This document shows positions 1 through 7,795 of a stretch of 11,845 bases of DNA, one piece after another (the stretch's first letter is position 1; every line of letters starts with the position of its first letter). Below the pieces are notes generated by a model. That model worked only from the letters and a program-made list of their open reading frames with translations. It searched no databases and was not told the origin of the DNA. The DNA comes from Lysobacteraceae bacterium. GTDB taxonomy: Bacteria > Pseudomonadota > Gammaproteobacteria > Xanthomonadales > Xanthomonadaceae. Made by a program: the position numbers and the translations under genes. The stretch is from NCBI GenBank assembly GCA_003449195.1, contig DMID01000051.1, forward strand, positions 2,002 to 13,846, written 5' to 3'.

Positions 1-123
1 GCCGCGCGCCGTGATCACTTCATCGTCGAAGGCGCCGGCCACTACGGCATCTTCAGCGGCAAGCGCTGGCGCGAGTCGGTGTACCCGCAGGTGCGCGACT
101 TCATCGCCGCCCGCCACGGCTGA
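1..123 (+). CDS. Polyhydroxyalkanoate depolymerase, intracellular type (C-terminal end only)
   Basis: Frame 1 is open from the window edge to TGA at 121-123 and encodes 40 residues. The segment VEGAGHYGIFSGKRWRE, followed by a YPQVRDFI-like stretch, matches the C-terminal end of intracellular PHB depolymerases (the PHB_depo_C region). In that alpha/beta-hydrolase family a GHYGVFNG/GHYGIFSG motif carries the catalytic histidine; the likely residue here is the H of GHYG. The enzyme mobilises stored polyhydroxyalkanoate into hydroxyacids in the cytoplasm. Only the tail is visible, so the lipase box and full length cannot be checked. The gene converges on the sensor-domain gene at 169, and a strong hairpin starts right after its stop codon. 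The call rests on a short but distinctive motif. Confidence 0.72.
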   Translation, partial: AARRDHFIVEGAGHYGIFSGKRWRESVYPQVRDFIAARHG

Positions 124-155
124 GCCGCCGTCCGGCGCGATGCCGGCACGGCGGC
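124..155. terminator. Hairpin between convergent genes
   Basis: GCCGCCGT at 124-131 pairs perfectly with ACGGCGGC at 148-155. Inside it CCGGC (132-136) pairs with GCCGG (142-146) around the loop GCGAT, with a single bulged C at 147. That gives 13 GC-rich pairs starting one base after the phaZ-like stop codon. No T-tract follows on either strand, so it is a candidate bidirectional stop or 3'-end stabiliser rather than a textbook intrinsic terminator. Confidence 0.6.
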
Positions 156-168
156 CCGCGATGCGCCG

Positions 169-1128
169 TCAGACCACCGGGTCGCGCACCAGCAGATGCT
201 TGGCCAGCCAGCCGTGCATGCGGCCGATGGCACGGGCCAGGTGCAGGGTGGAAAACAGCATCGCCACGCCCAGCACGCTCATCACCGGCAACAACCACGG
301 CGTGCTGCCGCTGACGTCCCAATCGTAAAAGGTCACGTCGTAGCCGTGCGGGAACACCAGCCCCAGCGGCGCGCCGATGAAAGCCAGCGAGATGGTCACC
401 AGCGTCACCGCAATGGTGAAGTACGCCGTGCCCAGCGGCAGCATCAGCAGGAAGTACAGCATCGTGGTCCAGGTGCGGCCGTCGGTGAACATCTCGCCGA
501 TCCGCTTGAGCCAAGGCTTGTCGCGCTGGCTGTAGAGCGGGCGGCGCGGCATGCGCACGCCGAGCAGGGTTTCCACGATGCGCCCTTCCACCAGCGACAG
601 CAGCCGGGTGGATGCCAGGAACAAGAGCAGCAATGGCACGCCGATGATCAGGATCAGCAGGCCCAGCGACAGACTCAAGCCGGTCACCGTCCAGGTGAAA
701 TAGACGATGCCGGTGCCCAGCGACAGCAGCATGTAGAACAGCGCGCCGTAGGTGTGCGGGTCGGCGGCAATGCCGAAGAAGCGACCCGCCCACGACGTGC
801 GCCTGGGCGGCGCCGGCGTGCGCAGCGCGCGGCTCACCGTCACCTCGGTCTGGCGGTAGATGTCGGCCACCTCGTCCGGCGCGCCGTAACTGCCGGCCAC
901 CTCGGCGATCACCTCGGCCTCGGACTTGCCGGGCTGGGCAGCCATTTCCGAACGCAGGTAGTCCTCCGCATCGTAGAGCGCGTCTTGGATCATCGCCGGG
1001 TCGGCATCGGCCAGCGCCGCGCGCAACTGGGCCAGGTATTCCGGGATGGTGGCGGGCAGGCCGCGCTTGTCCGGGGACGGGCCGGCCTGCGGGCCGGGCG
1101 TGGCGTGTTCGTTCGCTTGTGCGCTCAT
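169..1128 (-). CDS. HAAS/DUF1700-type membrane protein with putative sensor domain
   Basis: 319 residues starting at ATG 1128, chosen because it overlaps the TGA of the padR gene as ATGA and has GGGG about 8 bases upstream. Residues about 25-100 are soluble and helical (PATIPEYLAQLRAAL, DAEDYLRSEM, YGAPDEVADIYRQ). This is the HAAS/DUF1700 pattern usually encoded beside PadR regulators. Residues about 112-310 resemble the bacterial 'putative sensor' domain: hydrophobic segments at roughly 125-175 and 220-260, another at about 278-300, and a basic loop near 190-210. Known of the family: such proteins are encoded next to PadR repressors and are thought to work with them, often in envelope stress responses; the ligand is unknown. 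It is translationally coupled to padR, so the two probably act together at the inner membrane. No catalytic motif is visible. Confidence 0.8.
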   Translation of the reverse strand: MSAQANEHATPGPQAGPSPDKRGLPATIPEYLAQLRAALADADPAMIQDALYDAEDYLRSEMAAQPGKSEAEVIAEVAGSYGAPDEVADIYRQTEVTVSRALRTPAPPRRTSWAGRFFGIAADPHTYGALFYMLLSLGTGIVYFTWTVTGLSLSLGLLILIIGVPLLLLFLASTRLLSLVEGRIVETLLGVRMPRRPLYSQRDKPWLKRIGEMFTDGRTWTTMLYFLLMLPLGTAYFTIAVTLVTISLAFIGAPLGLVFPHGYDVTFYDWDVSGSTPWLLPVMSVLGVAMLFSTLHLARAIGRMHGWLAKHLLVRDPVV

Positions 1129-1487
1129 TGAGGTATCCCCGACAGGACGGAATCGACGGAATCGCGGGTCGCGCGCCAGGCGGCGGCCCAATCGCGCAGG
1201 ACTTCGCGTCCTGCGCCGGTGATGCGGTAATAGCGGCGCGGCGGGCCGGTCATCGACGGTTCGATGAAGCTGTCCAGCAGCCCTGCCCCTTCGAGATTGC
1301 GCAGCACCGGGTACAACGCGCTCTGCTTGCCGCTGAGCACGCCGTCCAGCCCTTCCAGCCGCTTGGCGATCAGGTAGCCGTACAGCGGTTCGTCGGCACC
1401 GGCCAGCACCGCCAGCAGCACCAGCGACACCGTGCCGGCACTGAGTTCCTTCTGGAACTTGCGCAGTTGGGCTTCTTCATCGCCCAT
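1125..1487 (-). CDS. PadR-family transcriptional repressor
   Basis: 120 residues with the compact PadR winged-helix layout: an N-terminal helix (FQKELSAGTVSLVLLAVLAG), the YGYLIAKRL segment at 36-44, a recognition helix within SALYPVLRNLEGAGLL (56-71), a basic wing GPPRRYYRIT (81-90), and a C-terminal dimerisation helix. A GTG at 1496 could extend it by three residues. ATG 1487 is preferred because GGAG (1496-1499) lies 8 bases upstream as a ribosome binding site. PadR proteins repress their own operon and release DNA on binding a ligand or partner. The downstream sensor-domain gene overlaps it by 4 bases. A large palindrome lies 15 bases upstream of the start codon and is the likely operator. 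The effector is unknown. Confidence 0.9.
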   Translation of the reverse strand: MGDEEAQLRKFQKELSAGTVSLVLLAVLAGADEPLYGYLIAKRLEGLDGVLSGKQSALYPVLRNLEGAGLLDSFIEPSMTGPPRRYYRITGAGREVLRDWAAAWRATRDSVDSVLSGIPQ

Positions 1488-1502
1488 CGCAGCCACTCCA
1501 TT

Positions 1503-1542
1503 GCTAGGTCGAAGTGAATACTAGTGATGACTTCACACTAGC
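1503..1542. promoter_or_regulatory. Three-block 40-base palindrome, probable PadR operator
   Basis: The dyad is centred at 1522.5. GCTAG (1503-1507) mirrors CTAGC (1538-1542), GAAGT (1511-1515) mirrors ACTTC (1530-1534), and the core ACTAGT (1520-1525) is self-complementary; 14 of 20 base pairs are symmetric. CTAG occurs three times at exactly 17-base spacing (1504, 1521, 1538). An alternative overlapping dyad is CTAGTG (1521-1526) with CACTAG (1536-1541). On the minus strand a TAGTAT lies inside the element and could be the padR -10. Binding here would block padR transcription, and the site could also affect the divergent gene at 1647. Its role is inferred from position and symmetry. Confidence 0.6.
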
Positions 1543-1646
1543 CCATGTGCCAGAGGTCACCCGTCGTCGATCCTGCCGCCGGGTATGCCCGAGCGCATCG
1601 ATGCCGGCACAATCGGCGGGCCTTTCCATCCCCGGGGACTCTCCAG

Positions 1647-2564
1647 ATGCCGATGCGCCGCCTGCTGCTCGCCAGCGCCCTCCTGCTTGCCGTCACGGCC
1701 CAGGCCGCCGCGCCGGCCAAGCCCTATCGCAGCCCGAAGCAGATCATCGACGCCTCCTCGCCGGCCGACTGGCGCCCGATCGACCCGGCCCGCACGCTTT
1801 ACATGGACCTGCCGGCCGGGCGCGTGGTGATCGAACTGGCACCGGACTTCGCCCCCGAGCACGTCGCCCAGATCCGCACGCTGGCGCACGAGCACTTCTG
1901 GGACGGCACCAGCGTGTACCGCGTGCAGGACAACTTCGTCGCCCAATTCGGCGATGCCGACGCGGACGAACCCGGCAAGGCGCGCCCGCTGGGTTCGGCC
2001 AAGCGCCACCTGCCGGCCGAATTCCGGCGCAGCGACAAAGGCCTGCACTTCGATGCGCTGCCCGACGTGGATGGCTGGGCCCGGCAGGCCGGTTTCGTCG
2101 ACGGTTTCCCGGCCGCGCGCGACCCGGCCAGCGGACAAGTCTGGCTGACCCATTGCTACGGCATGGTCGGCGCCGGCCGCAACAATGCCGACGACAGCAG
2201 CCTCGCCACCGAGCTGTACGCCGTGATCGGGCAGGCACCGCGTCAGATCGACCACAACATCACCGTGGTCGGTCGCGTGGTGCAGGGCATCCAGTACCTG
2301 AGTTCGCTGCCGCGCGGGCCCGAACCGATGGGCTTCTACGAAGACCCGGCCCAGCGCACACCGATCAAGGCCATCACCCTGGCCAGCGACCTGCCGCCGG
2401 ACCAGCGCCTCAAGCTGGAGGCCCTGCGCACCGACACGCAGACCTTCCGCGACGCGGTGGAAGCGCGCCGCAACCGCGTGGACGCGTTCTACAAGCAGCC
2501 CGCCGGCCACGTGGACCTGTGCAGCGTGCCGCTGCCGGTGCGCAGTGTGCCCGCGGAAAAATGA
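1647..2564 (+). CDS. Exported cyclophilin-type peptidyl-prolyl cis-trans isomerase (divergent)
   Basis: 305 residues from ATG 1647; GGGGA at 1634-1638 lies 8 bases upstream. A second in-frame ATG at 1653 is possible. The N-terminus is a signal peptide: MPMRR, a hydrophobic LLLASALLLAVTA core, and probable cleavage after AQA (about residue 20), so the product should be periplasmic. Residues about 50-225 carry a cyclophilin fold: LYMDLPAGRVVIELAPDFAP, then SVYRVQDNFVAQFGD with R92 at the place of the catalytic cyclophilin arginine, then a GMVGAGR segment near 172-178 and HNITVVGRVVQGI near 203-215. QFGD replaces the usual QGGD, and the canonical substrate-pocket tryptophan and histidine are not recognisable. 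C170 and C292 could form a disulfide. Residues 240-305 are a helical tail outside the core domain. Weak activity or a chaperone-only role is possible. Confidence 0.85.
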   Translation: MPMRRLLLASALLLAVTAQAAAPAKPYRSPKQIIDASSPADWRPIDPARTLYMDLPAGRVVIELAPDFAPEHVAQIRTLAHEHFWDGTSVYRVQDNFVAQFGDADADEPGKARPLGSAKRHLPAEFRRSDKGLHFDALPDVDGWARQAGFVDGFPAARDPASGQVWLTHCYGMVGAGRNNADDSSLATELYAVIGQAPRQIDHNITVVGRVVQGIQYLSSLPRGPEPMGFYEDPAQRTPIKAITLASDLPPDQRLKLEALRTDTQTFRDAVEARRNRVDAFYKQPAGHVDLCSVPLPVRSVPAEK

Positions 2565-2571
2565 AACGGCG

Positions 2572-2601
2572 CGCCGTCGCCCGTGCAAGCGGGCGACGGC
2601 G
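2572..2601. terminator. Perfect 12-base-pair hairpin between convergent genes
   Basis: CGCCGTCGCCCG (2572-2583) and CGGGCGACGGCG (2590-2601) are exact inverse complements around the loop TGCAAG. It lies 7 bases after the isomerase stop and 8 bases before the stop of the oxidoreductase that converges on it. The stem is very stable, but neither strand has a clear T-tract. A two-way transcription stop is the simplest reading. Confidence 0.75.
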
Positions 2602-2609
2602 ACGGGCCT

Positions 2610-3725
2610 TCAGACCAGCGTCTTCAACGCGGAACGATCGAAATCGCGCAGGTCGGCGACATCGCCGGCGCGGATCTTGGAAACCCAGTGCGGATCGGCC
2701 AGGATCGCCCGGCCCACCGCGATCAGGTCGAACTCCTCGCGCTCCATGCGCCGTACCAGCTCCTCCAGCCCCACCGCGTGCGAGTGCTCACCGGCGAAGG
2801 CGCCGAGGAAGTCGCCGGACAAGCCTACCGAACCGACCGAGATGGTCGGCGCACCGGTCAGCTTCTTCGCCCAGCCGGCAAAATTCAGCCCCTGTTCGCC
2901 GTCCACTTCCGGGAATTCCGGTTCCCAGAAACGCCGCTGCGAACAGTGCAGGATGTCCGCGCCGGCCTCCACCAGCGGCACCAGCCACTGCGCCATTTCA
3001 TCGGGCGTGACGGCAAGCCGCGCGCCGTATTGCTGCTGCTTCCACTGGCTGATGCGCAGGATGACCGGGAAGTCCGGCCCCACCGCCGCGCGCACGGCCT
3101 TGAGCACCTCGGCGGCAAAGCGCGAACGCTCGCGCAGCGTCGCCCCGCCCCAGGCATCGGCGCGGTGATTGGTGACCGCCCAGAAGAACTGGTCGATCAG
3201 GTAACCGTGAGCGCCGTGGACCTCGGCCACGTCGAAGCCCAACCGCTTTGCATCGGCGGCGGCACGGGCGAAGGCGGCAATGGTGTCGGCAATGTCTTCA
3301 TCGCTCATCGCCACGCCATTGGCATCGTCCGGGCCGTTGAGGCCGGAAGGGCTCTCCACCGGCACCGGCGGCGCCCAGCCGCTGCTGCCCCGCGTGGCGC
3401 CGGTGTGCCACAGCTGCGGGCCCATCCGTCCACCGGCTGCATGCACCTCGTCGATCACCCGCTGCCAGCCGGCCAGCGCGGCCGGCCCGTGGAAAAACGG
3501 AATGGCCGGCTCGTTGCGCGCGGCCGGGCGGTCGATCACCGTGCCTTCGGACAGGATCAGACCGACGCCATCCTCGGCGCGTCGCCGGTAATACGCGGCA
3601 ACGTTCTCGCCGGGCACGCCATCAGGCGAGAAGCAGCGCGTCATCGGCGCCATCACGATGCGGTCGGGCAGGTCGAGCGACTTGAAGCGGAACGGGCGGA
3701 ACAGGACATCGGTGGCAACGGTCAT
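2610..3725 (-). CDS. Old Yellow Enzyme family NADH:flavin oxidoreductase
   Basis: 371 residues, a single FMN-binding TIM barrel of normal family length. ATG 3725 is chosen over an upstream in-frame TTG at 3755 because family members begin close to the LFRPF segment; no strong ribosome binding site is visible. Landmarks: PDRIVMAPMTR (20-30), QLWHTG (104-109), the substrate-binding pair H170 and H173 in EVHGAHGYLIDQFFW, the VTNHRADAWGG segment (184-194), SVGSVGL (297-303) and DLIAVGRAILADP (333-345), which hold the FMN phosphate. These enzymes use NAD(P)H to reduce activated C=C bonds in enones, nitroalkenes or nitrate esters. A cysteine follows APMTR (C31), whereas classical members keep only the threonine. 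The gene stands alone and is divergent from the small acidic gene at 3884. The physiological substrate cannot be read from the sequence. Confidence 0.92.
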   Translation of the reverse strand: MTVATDVLFRPFRFKSLDLPDRIVMAPMTRCFSPDGVPGENVAAYYRRRAEDGVGLILSEGTVIDRPAARNEPAIPFFHGPAALAGWQRVIDEVHAAGGRMGPQLWHTGATRGSSGWAPPVPVESPSGLNGPDDANGVAMSDEDIADTIAAFARAAADAKRLGFDVAEVHGAHGYLIDQFFWAVTNHRADAWGGATLRERSRFAAEVLKAVRAAVGPDFPVILRISQWKQQQYGARLAVTPDEMAQWLVPLVEAGADILHCSQRRFWEPEFPEVDGEQGLNFAGWAKKLTGAPTISVGSVGLSGDFLGAFAGEHSHAVGLEELVRRMEREEFDLIAVGRAILADPHWVSKIRAGDVADLRDFDRSALKTLV

Positions 3726-3883
3726 GCGGCGGGCTCTGATTGCGTGAGCCTGCAAGCGTGGGTGCCGGACTGCGCCGAATCAATGCGCCCGGCGTCACCA
3801 TGGGCAGAATGCAGCGATCCACCGCATGCGTGCCGTCCACGCGGCCCGTGCAAGAATCCACTCTCCCAAGCGAGGACTCCGCC

Positions 3884-4177
3884 ATGCCCCTGCTGCACCT
3901 GCGCATCACCGGCACTGAAGACGACGTGCGCCTGCTGACCGACCTGCTCAACGACGTGGACGGCATCGAACGCATCGAGGAGATCGCCGACCTGATGCCG
4001 CACATGGACGACGAGGATTCCAGCTCGGCCGGCCTCAGCGACGACATCGGCCCGGGCACGCACGAGCTGGAAGTCGAAGTGCCGCATGCGGCGATGCTGG
4101 ACAAGCTGCGCGACATCGTCGAAGCCGCCTCCGAGCGCTACGGGCTGGTGCTGGAAATCGACGACAACGATGTCTGA
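3884..4177 (+). CDS. Small acidic protein of unknown function
   Basis: 97 residues from ATG 3884, preceded by GAGGA (3872-3876) at 7-base spacing, so the start is well supported. I do not recognise a named family. The predicted pattern is strand (LLHLRITG), helix (TEDDVRLLTDLLNDVDG), strand (IERIEEIADLMP), a loop rich in Asp, Glu and Ser (41-56), strand (THELEVEVP), helix (LDKLRDIVEAASERYG), strand (LVLEID). That alternation resembles a small ferredoxin-like or ACT-like fold; this is my inference from the pattern. The protein is strongly acidic, has no cysteine, no signal peptide and no membrane segment, and is probably cytoplasmic. Its 158-base upstream region is shared with the divergent oxidoreductase gene. 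Ribosome binding site, codon use and clean boundaries support a real gene. Confidence 0.8.
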   Translation: MPLLHLRITGTEDDVRLLTDLLNDVDGIERIEEIADLMPHMDDEDSSSAGLSDDIGPGTHELEVEVPHAAMLDKLRDIVEAASERYGLVLEIDDNDV

Positions 4178-4182
4178 GCGGC

Positions 4183-4205
4183 GGCCGGCACGGCCTGTCG
4201 CCGGC
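4183..4205. terminator. Weak hairpin between convergent genes
   Basis: GCCGGC at 4184-4189 is repeated at 4200-4205 and, being self-complementary, can form a 6-pair stem around a 10-base loop. An alternative is GGCCG (4183-4187) with CGGCC (4191-4195). It fills most of the 28-base gap between the stops at 4177 and 4206. There is no T-tract. Confidence 0.35.
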
Positions 4206-4556
4206 TTACAAGCTGGCGCCGTCGAACTCGACGATCTTCAGCGCGGGCAGGTCCACCTCGGGCAGGCAGCGCACGTTGATGGCCACCATCGGCCCCTGCG
4301 GGCTTTCGCCCTCGCTGTGGGTGGCGATGCCGCAGGCCGGGCAGAAATGGTGCTTCAATGCGTGCTTGTGGAAGCTGTAGGTGGACAGCTCTTCTTCCGG
4401 CACCGAGAGCGCGAAAGCCTCGCGCGGCGCAAACCACAGCAAACCGCCGCGACGGCGGCACATCGAACAATTGCAGTCGCAGGCCTCGGTGATCGGCACC
4501 TCGGTGGCAACCTCGAAACGGACGCGGCCGCAATGGCAACTTCCCTGATAGTGCAT
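4206..4556 (-). CDS. GFA/CENP-V-like zinc-binding protein
   Basis: 116 residues from ATG 4556, with AGGA 8 bases upstream. The cysteine pattern of the glutathione-dependent formaldehyde-activating (GFA) fold is complete: SCHCG (C7, C9), CDCNCSMCRRRG (C28, C30, C33, plus an extra C26) and FCPACG (C72, C75). In characterised GFA proteins such cysteines bind two zinc ions. Most bacterial members, including short ones like this, have no proven substrate, so the name should not be read as formaldehyde activity. The alcohol dehydrogenase gene lies upstream on the same strand but is separated by an intrinsic terminator, so the two are probably transcribed independently. The product should be cytoplasmic, with no signal peptide or membrane segment. 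Confidence 0.88.
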   Translation of the reverse strand: MHYQGSCHCGRVRFEVATEVPITEACDCNCSMCRRRGGLLWFAPREAFALSVPEEELSTYSFHKHALKHHFCPACGIATHSEGESPQGPMVAINVRCLPEVDLPALKIVEFDGASL

Positions 4557-4663
4557 GACGCTCTTCCTGTGACGGGGCGGCAAGGGTAAACGATCGGCAC
4601 GCCGATGCCGCGCGCCCTGCCCTCGCCGTCAGGAAGCACCGCCCGCACGCGCAGCCGCCCCCT

Positions 4664-4703
4664 GAAAAATCGCAGGCGGGCCGACATGCGCCGCCCCGCC
4701 TGC
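4664..4703 (-). terminator. Intrinsic terminator of the alcohol dehydrogenase gene
   Basis: On the minus strand GCAGGCGGG (4703 to 4695) pairs perfectly with CCCGCCTGC (4680 to 4672) around a 14-base loop. GATTTTTC follows directly (five T residues at 4669-4665). The stem begins 36 bases after the dehydrogenase stop at 4739. Stem plus T-tract is the classical Rho-independent form. The gap 4557-4738 holds only this element and the upstream region of the GFA-like gene. Confidence 0.75.
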
Positions 4704-4738
4704 CCCCCTTCCCCCGGGAAGAACCGGCCCGATCTGGA

Positions 4739-5776
4739 TCAGGCCGTCATCAGCACCTTCATCGCCTTCTCGCGCGCGGCATTGCCGAACACCTCGTAGG
4801 CCTGTTCGATCTCGTCCAGCTTGAAGCGGTGCGTGACCAGCTTCTGCGGCTGCACCTTGCCGGCCTGCACCGTCTGCAACAGCATCGGCGTGCTGTAGGT
4901 GCTGACCAGGCCGGTGGTCAGGGTGATGTTGCGGATCCACAGTTTTTCCAGCGCCAGCGACACCGGCTTGCCGTGCACGCCGACGTTGGCGATGTGTCCG
5001 CCCGCGGCGATGATCTGCTGGCAGGTGTCGAACGTGGCCGGAATGCCCACCGCTTCGACCGACACGTCCACGCCCTTGCCGCCGGTCATCGCCATCACCT
5101 TCTCGACGGCCTTGCCGTCGCGCGCGTCGATCACGTCGGTGGCGCCGAACTGCCTGGAAACCTCCAGACGCTCCGGGTCCATGTCGATCATGATCACCCG
5201 CGAAGGCGAGTAGAACTGCGCGGTCAGCAGTACCGCCATGCCGATCGGGCCGGCGCCGACTACCGCCACCGTGTCGCCCGGCTTGACTTGCCCGGCCAGC
5301 ACGCCGATCTCGAAGCCGGTGGGCAGGATGTCGCTGAGCATCACCAACGCTTCCGGGTCGGCTCTTTCGGGCACCGGGTACAGGCTGTTGTCGGCATGCG
5401 GGATGCGCACGTATTCGGCCTGGGTGCCGTCGATCGTGTGACCGAGGATCCAGCCGCCGTCGGTGCAGTGCGCGTACAGCTGCTTCTTGCAGTATTCGCA
5501 CTTGCCACAGGAGGTGACGCAGGAAATCAGCACCTTGTCGCCGGGCTTGAAGTTGGCCACCGCCGAGCCGACCGCCTCGACCACGCCGACGCCCTCGTGG
5601 CCCAGCGTGAGGCCTTCCGGGACTTCGGGCACGTCGCCCTTCAGGATGTGCAGGTCGGTGCCGCAGATGGTGGTGTGGGTGACGCGCACGACGGCGTCGG
5701 TGGGTTTCAGTACGGCGGGCTTGTCCTTGTCTGCCCAGGCCTTCTTGCCTGGACCACGGTAAACGAGTGCTTTCAT
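4739..5776 (-). CDS. Zinc-dependent alcohol dehydrogenase (medium-chain family)
   Basis: 345 residues from ATG 5776, with a GGAGG ribosome binding site (5788 to 5784) 7 bases upstream. Catalytic zinc ligands read as C38 (ICGTDLH), H60 (GHEGVG) and D149 (LSDILPTG), the Cys-His-Asp set of the Thermoanaerobacter ADH type rather than the Cys-His-Cys set of liver ADH. A structural zinc loop is complete: C90, C93, C96 and C104. The Rossmann motif GAGPIG (174-179) is followed by D198 at the end of the second strand (IMIDMD), which favours NAD(H) over NADP(H). The expected reaction is alcohol to aldehyde or ketone, or the reverse, in the cytoplasm; the substrate is not readable. It is a single-gene unit with its own promoter and terminator, and the promoter carries a perfect FNR/ANR box. 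An NADH-reoxidising role at low oxygen is inferred from that. Confidence 0.93.
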   Translation of the reverse strand: MKALVYRGPGKKAWADKDKPAVLKPTDAVVRVTHTTICGTDLHILKGDVPEVPEGLTLGHEGVGVVEAVGSAVANFKPGDKVLISCVTSCGKCEYCKKQLYAHCTDGGWILGHTIDGTQAEYVRIPHADNSLYPVPERADPEALVMLSDILPTGFEIGVLAGQVKPGDTVAVVGAGPIGMAVLLTAQFYSPSRVIMIDMDPERLEVSRQFGATDVIDARDGKAVEKVMAMTGGKGVDVSVEAVGIPATFDTCQQIIAAGGHIANVGVHGKPVSLALEKLWIRNITLTTGLVSTYSTPMLLQTVQAGKVQPQKLVTHRFKLDEIEQAYEVFGNAAREKAMKVLMTA

Positions 5777-5805
5777 GCTGCAGCCTCCGGTAGTGGTTCC
5801 GCTGG

Positions 5806-5811
5806 AGTATC
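5806..5811 (-). promoter_or_regulatory. Candidate -10 element of the alcohol dehydrogenase promoter
   Basis: GATACT on the minus strand (5811 to 5806) matches TATAAT at four of six positions, including the key second A and last T. A start site about 7 bases further would fall near 5799. That gives a leader of about 22 bases containing GGAGG and places the FNR-type box near -41. No good -35 is present, as expected for a class II activator-dependent promoter. Confidence 0.6.
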
Positions 5812-5833
5812 GACGAGGTTGCATTGCAGCAGT

Positions 5834-5847
5834 TTGATCAGGATCAA
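5834..5847. promoter_or_regulatory. FNR/ANR-type binding site, perfect consensus
   Basis: TTGATCAGGATCAA matches the consensus TTGAT-N4-ATCAA at every defined position. Its centre (5840.5) lies about 41 bases upstream of the start site predicted from GATACT, the standard position for FNR-family class II activation. FNR/ANR proteins carry an oxygen-labile 4Fe-4S cluster and bind this sequence when oxygen is low; DNR/CRP-type relatives can use the same site. The ABC exporter gene ends at 5876, so the site lies in the 99-base gap before the dehydrogenase and points to that gene. Confidence 0.82.
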
Positions 5848-5875
5848 GCCTGTCCCGGGCGCCGCCGGGGGCCAT

Positions 5876-7720
<1,845 letters not shown>

Positions 7721-7745
7721 GCGCGAGACGGGAAGCGGCAAGAGC

Positions 7746-7764
7746 CGGCAGTATCCCACTGCCG
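7746..7764 (-). terminator. Hairpin between acr3 and the ABC exporter gene
   Basis: CGGCAGT (7746-7752) pairs exactly with ACTGCCG (7758-7764) around a 5-base loop. It is 31 bases after the acr3 stop on the minus strand and is followed there by GCTCTTGCC, a poor T-run. It could end the ars transcript, attenuate it, or only mark processing. The same stretch contains a GATACT (7755 to 7750) that could instead be a -10 for the exporter gene, but no matching -35 is visible. Confidence 0.45.
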
Positions 7765-7795
7765 ACGCCCGGCCCACCACGCGCGGCAACCTGCG

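Noticed and set aside
1514..3938. Long + strand frames at 1514-3010 and 2583-3938
   Set aside because: The first overlaps the isomerase out of frame and runs into the antisense of the oxidoreductase; the second is antisense to the oxidoreductase. Both are Arg/Pro or His/Gln rich without recognisable domains.
4206..5776. A formaldehyde-detoxification pair made of the GFA-like protein and the dehydrogenase
   Set aside because: The dehydrogenase is not of the glutathione-dependent class III type by its motifs, and an intrinsic terminator separates the genes. Many GFA-like proteins have no formaldehyde activity.
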